Positions 47,877 through 56,273 of a DNA stretch of 64,000 bases are shown one piece after another. Position numbers and translations under genes: made by a program. The notes under the pieces are model-generated. The model was not told the DNA's origin, searched no databases, and was given only the letters and a program-made list of their open reading frames with translations. The DNA is from an uncultured Selenomonadales bacterium. GTDB taxonomy: Bacteria > Bacillota > Negativicutes > Selenomonadales > Selenomonadaceae. Position 1 is the first letter of the stretch. The number at the start of each line of letters is the position of its first letter. The stretch covers positions 57,145 through 121,144 of the forward strand of contig CAMUZG010000001.1 of assembly GCA_947165145.1 (NCBI GenBank). Direction: 5' to 3'.

Positions 47877-48530
47877 TTATTTTTTGTGCTTGCGAGTAGG
47901 CTTGACGGTTTCGCGAACGACGACGAGACCTTTGTTGGGACCAGGAATCGCGCCTTTGATGAGGAGCAAATTTCTATCCGCGTCGACTTTGACAACCGTC
48001 AAACGCTGAACCGTCGTGCGAGTGCCGCCCATGCGTCCAGGAAGTCTTTTGCCTTTGATGACGCGACCGCCGGGACCCGAAAGCATTGCACCAGTTGAAC
48101 CAGGCTCGCGATGAGATTTGGAACCGTGACCCATGGGACCACGCGCGAAGTTGTGACGTTTGATTGAGCCCGCAAAGCCTTTGCCCTTCGACGTGCCGAT
48201 AACGTCAACGAGTTCGCCAGCTGCGAAGATGTCAACGCCGATAACGTCGCCGATTTTGTATTCGGACTCCGCCGCAAGACGCAGTTCACGAATGAATTTG
48301 ACGGGCTTTACTTCAGCTTTCTTGAATTGACCAGCGTCGGGCTTGTTAACTTTGTTTTCTTTAACGTCGCCGAAGCCGATTTGAACCGCGCAGTATCCGT
48401 CAGTGTCGACAGTCTTGTTACGAATGACGACGTTTTTGCCAGTCTCGACGACCGTGACGGGGATTACTTTGCCTTCCTCGGTGAAAATCTGCGTCATGCC
48501 GAGTTTAATGCCTAAAAGTGCTTTCGCCAA
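47877..48530 (-). CDS. rplC: 50S ribosomal protein L3
   Basis: 217 residues from TTG 48530 ([20 protein letters not shown]), SD GAGGAGG; the track extension crosses rps[21 protein letters not shown] is the conserved loop reaching the peptidyl-transferase centre. Confidence 0.96.
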   Translation of the reverse strand: MAKALLGIKLGMTQIFTEEGKVIPVTVVETGKNVVIRNKTVDTDGYCAVQIGFGDVKENKVNKPDAGQFKKAEVKPVKFIRELRLAAESEYKIGDVIGVDIFAAGELVDVIGTSKGKGFAGSIKRHNFARGPMGHGSKSHREPGSTGAMLSGPGGRVIKGKRLPGRMGGTRTTVQRLTVVKVDADRNLLLIKGAIPGPNKGLVVVRETVKPTRKHKK

Positions 48531-48543
48531 TGTGTCCACCTCC

Positions 48544-48855
48544 TCAGACTTTGATCTCGATGTCAACACCGGCGGGCAAATCCAAACGCATGAGCGCGTC
48601 AACAGTCTTGTGCGTCGGTTGCAGGATGTCAATTAGTCGTTTGTGCGTGCGCATTTCGAATTGTTCACGCGAATCCTTGTTGACATGAGGCGAGCGCAGG
48701 ATTGTGTAGATGTTTTTCTCCGTCGGCAGGGGAATAGGTCCCGAAACTGCCGCGCCGGTTTTCTTAGCGGTCTCCACAATCTTGGCGGCACTCTGGTCTA
48801 ACGATTTGTGATCGTAGGCCTTGAGGCGAATACGAATCTTTTGTTGCTTTGCCAA
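48544..48855 (-). CDS. rpsJ: 30S ribosomal protein S10 / NusE
   Basis: 103 residues from TTG 48855, 7 nt after GGAGG; the track extension to 48954 is leader. [29 protein letters not shown] and [25 protein letters not shown] are diagnostic. It also acts in transcription antitermination with NusB. It is the first gene of the ribosomal supercluster. Confidence 0.97.
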   Translation of the reverse strand: MAKQQKIRIRLKAYDHKSLDQSAAKIVETAKKTGAAVSGPIPLPTEKNIYTILRSPHVNKDSREQFEMRTHKRLIDILQPTHKTVDALMRLDLPAGVDIEIKV

Positions 48856-49000
48856 AACAATTCCTCCTTTTTGAGAGTCAAAGCTCTCGTAAGGCGCGGT
48901 GACTTTCATCACGTTGCCTCCGCAGCAGTTCCCTCGACGTAGCGGAAATTCCACGCCTAGCCATCTGCCGTGTCAAAGCACCTTCAAATTAACGGCAAAA

Positions 49001-49029
49001 ATTATATCAAGCGTTGCCGTTCGTTTCAA
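49001..49029 (-). promoter_or_regulatory. S10 operon promoter
   Basis: Minus strand TTGAAA, 17-nt spacer and perfect TATAAT. It predicts a leader of about 140 nt with a small hairpin (GAGAGCTTTGACTCTC) just before the rpsJ SD. Confidence 0.8.
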
Positions 49030-49049
49030 GAAAAATTTTTAAGTTCTTT

Positions 49050-49415
49050 TTAAATTCCCAAGCGGTTCAGGCAGAAGAGCAAAATTTTTTCAGCGTTAGT
49101 GCCTGGCAAAACTTCAGCTTCGGGATTGGGCGCATTATCCCAAACCGTTGAGTAAACCCAATTCGCCAAACGTCCGCCTTCGGGGTTGACTTGAGTAAAT
49201 TTCCATTCCACGCCGATAAAACTGCCGTCTGCCGCAACGAGTTTGGTCAAAGCGTTCGTCCAACGAAATTTTCCGTTAGCGTCGCCAGCAATCGTTTCGT
49301 CGACGATGTACCATTCAGTGCCGTTGCCGCCCGAAGAAATCCAAACGTCCTGCGCGGCTACCGAACTCGTCACAAGGCAAGCGACCGTCATCAGCGCAAA
49401 AAAAATTTTTCTCAT
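49050..49415 (-). CDS. small secreted protein of unknown function
   Basis: 121 residues. Residues 1-21 are a clear signal peptide (MRKIFFALMTVACLVTSSVAA, then QDVW). The mature part is about 100 residues with several aromatics (WISSGG, EWYIVDETI, FRWTNAL, VEWKFTQ) and no cysteine except near the end, suggesting a beta-rich periplasmic domain. No family recognised. SD CGGAGACAAC. It stands between tuf and the S10 promoter, an unusual position. Confidence 0.75.
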   Translation of the reverse strand: MRKIFFALMTVACLVTSSVAAQDVWISSGGNGTEWYIVDETIAGDANGKFRWTNALTKLVAADGSFIGVEWKFTQVNPEGGRLANWVYSTVWDNAPNPEAEVLPGTNAEKILLFCLNRLGI

Positions 49416-49493
49416 GTCGTTGTCTCCGCTTTGCTCATATCAGCAACGACGGCCGGCAATCAGTTTTTGGGCTGACTACCGACCGCCTCACCG

Positions 49494-49567
49494 ATTTGGA
49501 GAATTAGGAATTTGGAATTTGAAATTAGGAATTGTAATTCCACATTCCTAACTCCTAATTCCTAATT
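49494..49567. repeat. heptad inverted-repeat element downstream of tuf
   Basis: Arms 49500-49531 and 49534-49567 (TAGGAAT/TTGGAAT versus ATTCCTA/ATTCCAC). This copy is not adjacent to a ribosome site; about 80 bp separate it from the small secreted gene. It starts within 5 bp of the tuf stop. Confidence 0.85.
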
Positions 49568-49571
49568 GAAA

Positions 49572-50777
49572 TTACGCTTCGAGAATATCGATAACACGAC
49601 CCGAACCGACCGTATGACCGCCTTCGCGGATAGCGAAGAGCAAGCCTTTTTCAATCGCGATCGGGGTGATGAGTTCGACCGTCATTTCAATGTGGTCGCC
49701 GGGCATGCACATTTCAGCCGCGTTGCCGTTGGTGTCTTTCAAGTCGCTGACAACACCCGTAACGTCGGTTGTGCGGAAGTAGAATTGCGGGCGATAGTTT
49801 GCGAAGAACGGAGTATGACGACCGCCTTCGTCTTTGGTCAGGACGTAGACTTGAGCTTTGAACTTCGTGTGCGGATGAATCGTGCCAGGTTTCGCAATAA
49901 CTTGACCGCGTTCGATTTCTTTACGGTCAACGCCGCGCAGAAGGACACCGACGTTATCGCCGGCAACCGCGCTGTCGAGGAGCTTGCGGAACATTTCGAT
50001 ACCCGTTGCAACGGATTTGCGAGGCTCGTCGCGAAGACCAACGATTTCGACGGGGTCATTGAGTTTCAATTCGCCGCGTTCGACACGACCAGTAGCGACG
50101 GTGCCGCGACCAGTAATCGTGAAGACGTCTTCAACCGGCATAAGGAACGGTTTATCCTTGTCGCGTTCGGGCGTCGGAATGTATTCGTCGACAGCGTCGA
50201 GGAGCTTGAGGATATTGGCTTTTTGTTCTTCATTGCCTTCGAGAGCAAGGAGAGCCGAGCCAGCGATAACGGGAATGTCGTCGCCAGGGAATTCGTATTT
50301 GCTGAGGAGTTCGCGAACTTCCATTTCGACGAGCTCAAGGAGTTCTTCGTCGTCGACTTGGTCAACTTTGTTGAGGAAGACAACGATTGCGGGAACGCCG
50401 ACCTGACGAGCAAGCAAGATGTGCTCACGAGTCTGGGGCATGGGACCATCGGAAGCCGCAACAACGAGAATTGCGCCGTCCATTTGTGCCGCGCCGGTGA
50501 TCATGTTTTTGATGTAGTCAGCGTGACCGGGGCAGTCGACGTGAGCATAGTGACGTTTTTCGGTCTCGTATTCGACGTGAGCGGTATTAATCGTGATACC
50601 GCGTTCGCGTTCTTCAGGAGCCTTATCGATGTTCTCGTAGCTCTCGTATTTGGCGAAACCTTTTTCTGCCAAAACTTTGGTGATAGCTGCCGTCAAGGTC
50701 GTCTTGCCGTGGTCGATGTGACCGATGGTACCGATGTTAACGTGGGGTTTGCTGCGGTCAAACTTTTGCTTTGCCAT
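49572..50777 (-). CDS. tuf: elongation factor Tu
   Basis: 401 residues. G1 [17 protein letters not shown] and NKVD are intact. It delivers aminoacyl-tRNA to the A site. The effector region [14 protein letters not shown] is normal. Only one tuf copy lies in the window. A heptad tract precedes its SD. Confidence 0.98.
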   Translation of the reverse strand: MAKQKFDRSKPHVNIGTIGHIDHGKTTLTAAITKVLAEKGFAKYESYENIDKAPEERERGITINTAHVEYETEKRHYAHVDCPGHADYIKNMITGAAQMDGAILVVAASDGPMPQTREHILLARQVGVPAIVVFLNKVDQVDDEELLELVEMEVRELLSKYEFPGDDIPVIAGSALLALEGNEEQKANILKLLDAVDEYIPTPERDKDKPFLMPVEDVFTITGRGTVATGRVERGELKLNDPVEIVGLRDEPRKSVATGIEMFRKLLDSAVAGDNVGVLLRGVDRKEIERGQVIAKPGTIHPHTKFKAQVYVLTKDEGGRHTPFFANYRPQFYFRTTDVTGVVSDLKDTNGNAAEMCMPGDHIEMTVELITPIAIEKGLLFAIREGGHTVGSGRVIDILEA

Positions 50778-50794
50778 TAATTAAGCACTCCTTT

Positions 50795-50825
50795 TTAATG
50801 CGCAATGCGTAATGTGCACTGCTTA
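50795..50825. repeat. heptad tract upstream of the tuf ribosome site
   Basis: ATGCGCA-ATGCGTA-ATGTGCA-CTGCTTA, a third unit family with the same 7-nt period. On the transcript it ends GCGCATTAAAAAGGAG, the tuf SD. Confidence 0.75.
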
Positions 50826-50847
50826 ACGGATAAAAATCATGTAGCTA

Positions 50848-50865
50848 GAAAGCCGAATGGCTTTC
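50848..50865. promoter_or_regulatory. hairpin in the fusA-tuf spacer
   Basis: Perfect 7-bp inverted repeat GAAAGCC-GAAT-GGCTTTC. There is no following T run, so it is an mRNA hairpin rather than a terminator. Confidence 0.5.
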
Positions 50866-50897
50866 GTATGAACGCGGTGATAATGCTAGATTGGTCG

Positions 50898-50939
50898 CAA
50901 CATTGCGGCGCGACCGTTGGATGCAACGTCACGTTGCCT
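50898..50939. repeat. 42-bp palindromic element at the fusA 3' end (second copy of the murI element)
   Basis: GCAACATTGCGGCGCG-ACCGT-TGGATGCAACGTCACGTTGCC, matching 4362-4404 except for the 5-nt middle. It spans the fusA stop codon, so the last two fusA codons (Ala-Thr) belong to it. Confidence 0.85.
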
Positions 50940-53010
50940 CTCCTTTGTATCTCGCAACAATCGCTTCCGAAATATTTTTCGGAACTTCGTCGTAGTAAGC
51001 AACTTCCATTGAGTAAGTACCACGCCCTTGAGTTTTTGAGCGCAGGTCTGTCGAATAGCCGAACATCTCACTGAGCGGCACAAACGCGTGAATGATTTGC
51101 AAATTGTTGCGCGGTTCCATGCCGTCAATCTTCCCGCGTCGTGAATTCAAGTCGCCGATAACGTCGCCCATGTAATCTTCGGGGACAGTGACTTCGACTT
51201 TGACGTAAGGCTCAAGCAGAACGGGATTAGCTTTTTCAGCCGCCGCTTTGAAGGCAATAGAACCTGCAATCTTGAACGCCGCCTCGCTGGAGTCGACTTC
51301 GTGGAAACTGCCGTCGTAAACGGTTGCTTTGATGTCGACGAGCGGGAAGCCTGCAAGTACGCCATTTTCCATTGCTTGACGAACGCCCGCCTCGATAGGA
51401 TTGATGTACTCTTTCGGAATGACGCCGCCGACAATCTTGCTCTCGAACGAGAAGCCCGCGCCGGTCTCGTTGGGGGAAATTTCCAGCCAACAATGACCGT
51501 ATTGCCCGTGACCGCCCGATTGACGAACGAATTTACCTTCAGCCTTCTGCGTCTTGCGAATCGTCTCGCGGTAAGCAACTTGCGGTTCGCCGACTTTGCA
51601 ATCGACTTTGAATTCGTCAAGCATGCGGTCAACGATAATCTGCAAATGAAGTTCGCCCATGCCGCTGATAATGACTTGACCTGTCTCGGCGTCGGTGCGG
51701 ACTTTGAAGGTCGGATCTTCCTCGGCAAGTTTCTGCAACGCGATACCCATTTTGTCTTGATCGTTCTTCGTCGCAGGTTCCACGGCAACGCTGATGACGG
51801 GGTCGGGAAATTCCATTGACTCCAGGATAATCGGATGAGACTCGTCGCAGAGAGTGTCGCCAGTCGTAGTGTCCTTCAAGCCGACAACCGCCGCAATGTC
51901 GCCGCTGTAGAGATATTCAATCTCCTTGCGGTTATTGGCGTGCATTTGGAGAATTCGCCCGATACGTTCCTTGCGTCCTTTGGTCGAATTGTAGACGTAA
52001 CTACCGCTTTTGAGAACGCCGCTATAAACTCTGACGAATGCGAGCTTGCCGACGAAAGGATCCGTCATAATCTTGAACGCCAACGCGGCGAAAGGTTCGT
52101 CGTCGCTTGAGGGGCGTGAATCTGCGTTGCCGTCGGGTGTGACGCCTTCAATAGCTTTGATGTCGGTCGGTGCGGGCATGTAGTCAACAATCGCATCTAG
52201 CAACGGTTGAACGCCGCGATTGCGATAAGATGTGCCGCAGGTGACGGGCGTCATTTTGCAATCGATTGTTGCTCTGCGAATGACGGCTTTGACTTCGTCG
52301 ACGGTGACTTCTTCGCCACCGAGATATTTTTCCATGAAGTCGTCGTCAAGTTCGGCGCACGCCTCCAAAAGTTTGTCGCGATAATCTTCGACCATGTCAA
52401 CCATATCGTCGGGGATTGCGACTTCCTTTGAAACTTTGCCGAGGTCGTCATCATAAACGATTGCTTCCATTTTGACGAGGTCAACGATACCTTGGAAGGT
52501 GTCTTCCGCACCGATTGGCAACTGAATCGCAACGGCGTTTGTGTGAAGTCTATCGCGCATCATTTGAATAACGTGGTAGAAATCTGCGCCAGTTGTGTCC
52601 ATTTTGTTAACGTAAGCCATGCGCGGGACGTTGTAACGCTCTGCTTGTCTCCAAACCGTTTCCGTTTGAGGCTCGACGCCACCGCGGGCGGTTAAGATTG
52701 CAAGTGCGCCATCCAAAACTCTCAAAGAACGTTCGACCTCGACCGTGAAATCGACGTGACCGGGCGTGTCGATGATGTTGATTCGATGATTTTTCCAGTG
52801 GCAGGTTGTTGCGGCGGACGTGATTGTTATACCGCGTTCCTGCTCTTGTTTCATCCAGTCCATGGTTGCCGCGCCTTCGTGGACTTCGCCGAGCTTGTGA
52901 TTGACACCCGTATAAAACAAAATCCGCTCGGTGGTAGTCGTCTTGCCGGCGTCGATGTGCGCCATGATACCGATGTTGCGAGTTTTTTCCAGTGAAAACT
53001 CTCTAGGCAC
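50929..53010 (-). CDS. fusA: elongation factor G
   Basis: 693 residues from GTG 53010. The P-loop [19 protein letters not shown], switch [24 protein letters not shown] and [10 protein letters not shown] are intact. It drives translocation and ribosome recycling. The C-terminus (VARYKGEAT) overlaps the palindromic element. It is 12 nt from rpsG. Confidence 0.97.
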   Translation of the reverse strand: MPREFSLEKTRNIGIMAHIDAGKTTTTERILFYTGVNHKLGEVHEGAATMDWMKQEQERGITITSAATTCHWKNHRINIIDTPGHVDFTVEVERSLRVLDGALAILTARGGVEPQTETVWRQAERYNVPRMAYVNKMDTTGADFYHVIQMMRDRLHTNAVAIQLPIGAEDTFQGIVDLVKMEAIVYDDDLGKVSKEVAIPDDMVDMVEDYRDKLLEACAELDDDFMEKYLGGEEVTVDEVKAVIRRATIDCKMTPVTCGTSYRNRGVQPLLDAIVDYMPAPTDIKAIEGVTPDGNADSRPSSDDEPFAALAFKIMTDPFVGKLAFVRVYSGVLKSGSYVYNSTKGRKERIGRILQMHANNRKEIEYLYSGDIAAVVGLKDTTTGDTLCDESHPIILESMEFPDPVISVAVEPATKNDQDKMGIALQKLAEEDPTFKVRTDAETGQVIISGMGELHLQIIVDRMLDEFKVDCKVGEPQVAYRETIRKTQKAEGKFVRQSGGHGQYGHCWLEISPNETGAGFSFESKIVGGVIPKEYINPIEAGVRQAMENGVLAGFPLVDIKATVYDGSFHEVDSSEAAFKIAGSIAFKAAAEKANPVLLEPYVKVEVTVPEDYMGDVIGDLNSRRGKIDGMEPRNNLQIIHAFVPLSEMFGYSTDLRSKTQGRGTYSMEVAYYDEVPKNISEAIVARYKGEAT

Positions 53011-53022
53011 GAAACTCGCTCC

Positions 53023-53589
<567 letters not shown>

Positions 53590-53591
<2 letters not shown>

Positions 53592-53973
53592 ATTTTTTCT
53601 TAGCTTTGGCTTTCTTTGCGCCGTATTTGGAACGCGCTTGCTTGCGATCTTGCACGCCGGCGGTATCGAGGGAGCCGCGAATGATATGGTAGCGAACACC
53701 CGGCAAATCTTTGACACGCCCGCCGCGAATCAGAACAACGCTGTGTTCCTGCAGATTGTGCCCGATACCGGGGATATATGCAGTGACTTCGATAGCGTTG
53801 GTCAAGCGGACACGCGCAACCTTACGAAGAGCCGAGTTCGGTTTCTTGGGCGTCGTCGTGTAAACGCGAGTGCAAACACCGCGTTTCTGCGGGCACTCTT
53901 TCAGAGCCGGAGCCGTCGATTTTTCTTCTTGACTTTGACGACCTTTTCTCACTAACTGATTTATGGTTGGCAT
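53590..53973 (-). CDS. rpsL: 30S ribosomal protein S12
   Basis: 127 residues from ATG 53973 ([24 protein letters not shown]), SD GGAAGGAGG; the track extension crosses the promoter. [17 protein letters not shown] and the [10 protein letters not shown] loop are conserved; Lys at the streptomycin site (PKKPNS) is wild type. It is the first gene of the str operon; rpoB/rpoC and an L7Ae-type gene are not upstream. Confidence 0.97.
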
Positions 53974-54019
53974 GCGCCCACCTCCTTCCAAAATTTTCAT
54001 GCCTGATAAAAGCGGCGTA

Positions 54020-54048
54020 ATATTATCACCGCCAAAAATGCTTGTCAA
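54020..54048 (-). promoter_or_regulatory. str operon promoter (rpsL)
   Basis: Minus strand perfect TTGACA, 17 nt, TAATAT (or GATAAT at 15 nt). It lies about 47 bp before the rpsL start. Confidence 0.75.
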
Positions 54049-54104
54049 GCCTTTCGTGACGCCATCTTTAAGAACAACTCGTCTTTTGATAAATTTGCGG
54101 ACAA

Positions 54105-54120
54105 ATGGCGTAATGACGCC
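54105..54120. promoter_or_regulatory. inverted repeat in the rpsL/decarboxylase divergent region
   Basis: TGGCGT-AATG-ACGCCA, a perfect 6-bp inverted repeat. A half-site TGACGCCA recurs at 54058. It could be an operator or an RNA hairpin. The + strand gene has a plausible -10 (TACAAT, 54167) but a poor -35. Confidence 0.35.
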
Positions 54121-54207
54121 ACTTTCGGCGTATCACCCAAAAATTCCGTTCGGCAGTCAAATATGATACAATCCGATAAAAAAATATCGCGATAAGGAGA
54201 TTTTGTT

Positions 54208-55635
54208 ATGGAAAAAATTTTTGCCCCAATCGTCGAGGCAATGAAAAAATATTCGGCAGACGCTGTCACACCATTTCACACGCCTGGTCATAAGCACGGA
54301 CGAGGCGCACACGAACTTTTACGCGAACTGCTGACAACTGAAGGTTTTCGGCAGGAAGTATCGTTAATGGACGAACTCGACGACCTGCACGCACCGCACG
54401 CCTGTATTCGCGACGCTCAAAAACTCGCGGCAAAACTCTGGAACGCCGACGAATGTATTTTCATGGTCAACGGCACAACTTCCGCAGTTCAGGCAATGAT
54501 TTTCGGCACGCTCAAGCCTAACGACTTGGTGATGATTCCACGCAACGCTCATCGCTCAGTCATCGCAGGATTAATTTTGTCGGGCGCAATTCCAATTTTT
54601 TTGCCCGTCGAATTCGATAACACGCTGAATTTGCCGCTGAACGTCACTGTCGAGACCGTCGAACGCGCAATTAAAAAATTTCCGTCCGCAAAAGCTTTAT
54701 TGCTCGTTTCGCCAAATTATTACGGTATCGCGGCTGATATAGAAAAAATTTCTCGAATCGTCCACTCAGCCAACATTTTATTGCTTATCGACGAAGCTCA
54801 CGGTCCACATCTGCAATTTTCCGACGAATTACCAATTTCAGCTATGAATTCGGGCGCAGACGTCGCGGCACAGTCGACTCACAAAATTCTCGGCTCATTA
54901 ACCCAATCTTCAATGCTCATGCTCAAAAAAAATTCCGTCGACATTGAACGTGTCAAACGGGCGGCAAGTTTTTTGCAGACAACAAGCCCAAATCAGCTGC
55001 TTTTGGCGTCTTTGGACATCGCACGCTTGCAAATGGAACTTCACGGCACAGAATTAATTCAATCGGCGGTCAATCTGTCGAAAAATCTGCGAGCCTCAAT
55101 AAAAAATCTGCGCGGACTTCAAACTTTCGATTTCGTGGAAAATTTTTCTCTCGACACAACAAAAGTTACTGTCAACGTCAACGGATTGGGTCTAACTGGT
55201 CACGAAGCCGAAAAAATCTTGCGAAACGAACTTAGAATTCAATGCGAACTGTCTGACATGTCAAATTTGCTGTTCTTGATAACATTTGCCGACGACGCGG
55301 GAACAATCGCCGCACTTGTCGACGCTCTGAAGAATTTGCCGCACCGTTCGCCGAAAAAATTCTTGTCGCCGCCTATGTCGCACGAAATTATTCCCGCAAC
55401 GTTAAGCCCACGCGAAACTTTTTACTCATCGGTCGAATCAGTCGATTTGAACTCGGCAATCGGTCGAATCTGCGCGGAAGAAATCACTTTTTATCCGCCG
55501 GGCATACCGCTGTTGATACCTGGTGAAAAAATTTCCGCCGAATCCGTCGAGATTATCCGTCGACAAAAATTTTCGGGCAATCACGTCGTCGGAGCAAGCG
55601 ATTTAACCTTGTCGACAATCAAAGTCACGGCATAA
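54208..55635 (+). CDS. Orn/Lys/Arg decarboxylase-family PLP enzyme
   Basis: 475 residues, the short Gram-positive class (SpeA/YaaO-like) without the N-terminal receiver-like wing domain. TPFHTPGHKHGRG is the family opening; the PLP lysine is in QSTHKILGSLTQSSM; NGTTSAVQAMI and LLLIDEAHGPHL are PLP-fold contacts. The C-terminal ICAEEITFYPPGIPLLIPGE is typical. It would decarboxylate lysine, arginine or ornithine to a polyamine; the substrate cannot be assigned. SD AAGGAG. It is divergent from the str operon. Confidence 0.9.
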   Translation: MEKIFAPIVEAMKKYSADAVTPFHTPGHKHGRGAHELLRELLTTEGFRQEVSLMDELDDLHAPHACIRDAQKLAAKLWNADECIFMVNGTTSAVQAMIFGTLKPNDLVMIPRNAHRSVIAGLILSGAIPIFLPVEFDNTLNLPLNVTVETVERAIKKFPSAKALLLVSPNYYGIAADIEKISRIVHSANILLLIDEAHGPHLQFSDELPISAMNSGADVAAQSTHKILGSLTQSSMLMLKKNSVDIERVKRAASFLQTTSPNQLLLASLDIARLQMELHGTELIQSAVNLSKNLRASIKNLRGLQTFDFVENFSLDTTKVTVNVNGLGLTGHEAEKILRNELRIQCELSDMSNLLFLITFADDAGTIAALVDALKNLPHRSPKKFLSPPMSHEIIPATLSPRETFYSSVESVDLNSAIGRICAEEITFYPPGIPLLIPGEKISAESVEIIRRQKFSGNHVVGASDLTLSTIKVTA

Positions 55636-55683
55636 ATTCTACGTAAAGCCGCCATATCATTCCCAAAAAACGGAGATGATTAA

Positions 55684-56073
55684 ATGACTCTGCAAGACTT
55701 CAGAAGGCAATATTATCTGCATGACAGTAGCATTGAGAAAATCGACTTCGACGCCGAAAATAAAACTCTCACGATGAAAATAGATTTTTGCTTTTGGATG
55801 CAAGAGTGGTACGACAAAACGACGCCTAAGAACGGTTTAATCGCCGTGATTTTTGAGGACGTTTCAATCTTTGAATACGACGATGACGTTGCCGACAAAA
55901 TTTTTGATGAACTTGACAGCGAAATTTGCAATGCCGAACTCGACGCTGACGGCAACTTGGAATTTTTCTCCGTCGAGTATGCTTACAACTCTGATAGCGA
56001 CGATATTTATTGGTTGATCAAGATTAACGCCGCTAACGTCGAAGTCATGGAGATTGAACGGTACAATCTGTAA
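55684..56073 (+). CDS. hypothetical acidic protein
   Basis: 129 residues, no signal or membrane segment, strongly acidic. The opening LHDSSIEKIDFDAENKTLTMKIDF has the 'HDS-x-I' plus beta-hairpin layout seen in several small uncharacterised and immunity-like families, but I do not recognise a specific one. SD ACGGAG. It lies 48 bp after the decarboxylase and may share its transcript. A perfect hairpin and a terminator follow. Confidence 0.7.
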   Translation: MTLQDFRRQYYLHDSSIEKIDFDAENKTLTMKIDFCFWMQEWYDKTTPKNGLIAVIFEDVSIFEYDDDVADKIFDELDSEICNAELDADGNLEFFSVEYAYNSDSDDIYWLIKINAANVEVMEIERYNL

Positions 56074-56142
56074 AAATTCCATGTATGTGGAATTTTCACT
56101 TTGACATTAAAAATCCCCGAAAAAAATCGTGGTATTTTTTTT
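56074..56142 (+). terminator. hairpin and terminator after the hypothetical gene
   Basis: First a perfect 9-bp hairpin AAAATTCCA/TGGAATTTT at 56074-56096, starting at the stop codon. Then a CCCCGA/TCGTGG stem with eight T residues at about 56110-56142. Confidence 0.6.
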
Positions 56143-56180
56143 GTGCCGAAAATCCCCGTCATCACGCCATTTTTACTCAG

Positions 56181-56208
56181 TTAAAATTATGATATATCGT
56201 AATTTTAA
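56181..56208. promoter_or_regulatory. 28-bp palindrome upstream of the restriction-modification gene
   Basis: Arms TTAAAATTA and TAATTTTAA flank a GATATATC core with one mismatched pair, about 40 bp before the -10. It is a good candidate operator for a dimeric regulator or for the protein itself. Confidence 0.55.
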
Positions 56209-56246
56209 TTTTGCACGCTCAAAACGCATTTCAAACCGATTTTTTT

Positions 56247-56255
56247 TGATATAAT
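56247..56255 (+). promoter_or_regulatory. extended -10 promoter of the restriction-modification gene
   Basis: TGATATAAT (TGN plus perfect TATAAT), with no recognisable -35. The mRNA would start only about 12 nt before the ATG, essentially at the CGGAGGTG SD. Confidence 0.5.
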
Positions 56256-56273
56256 CGCCTCGGAGGTGCAATC

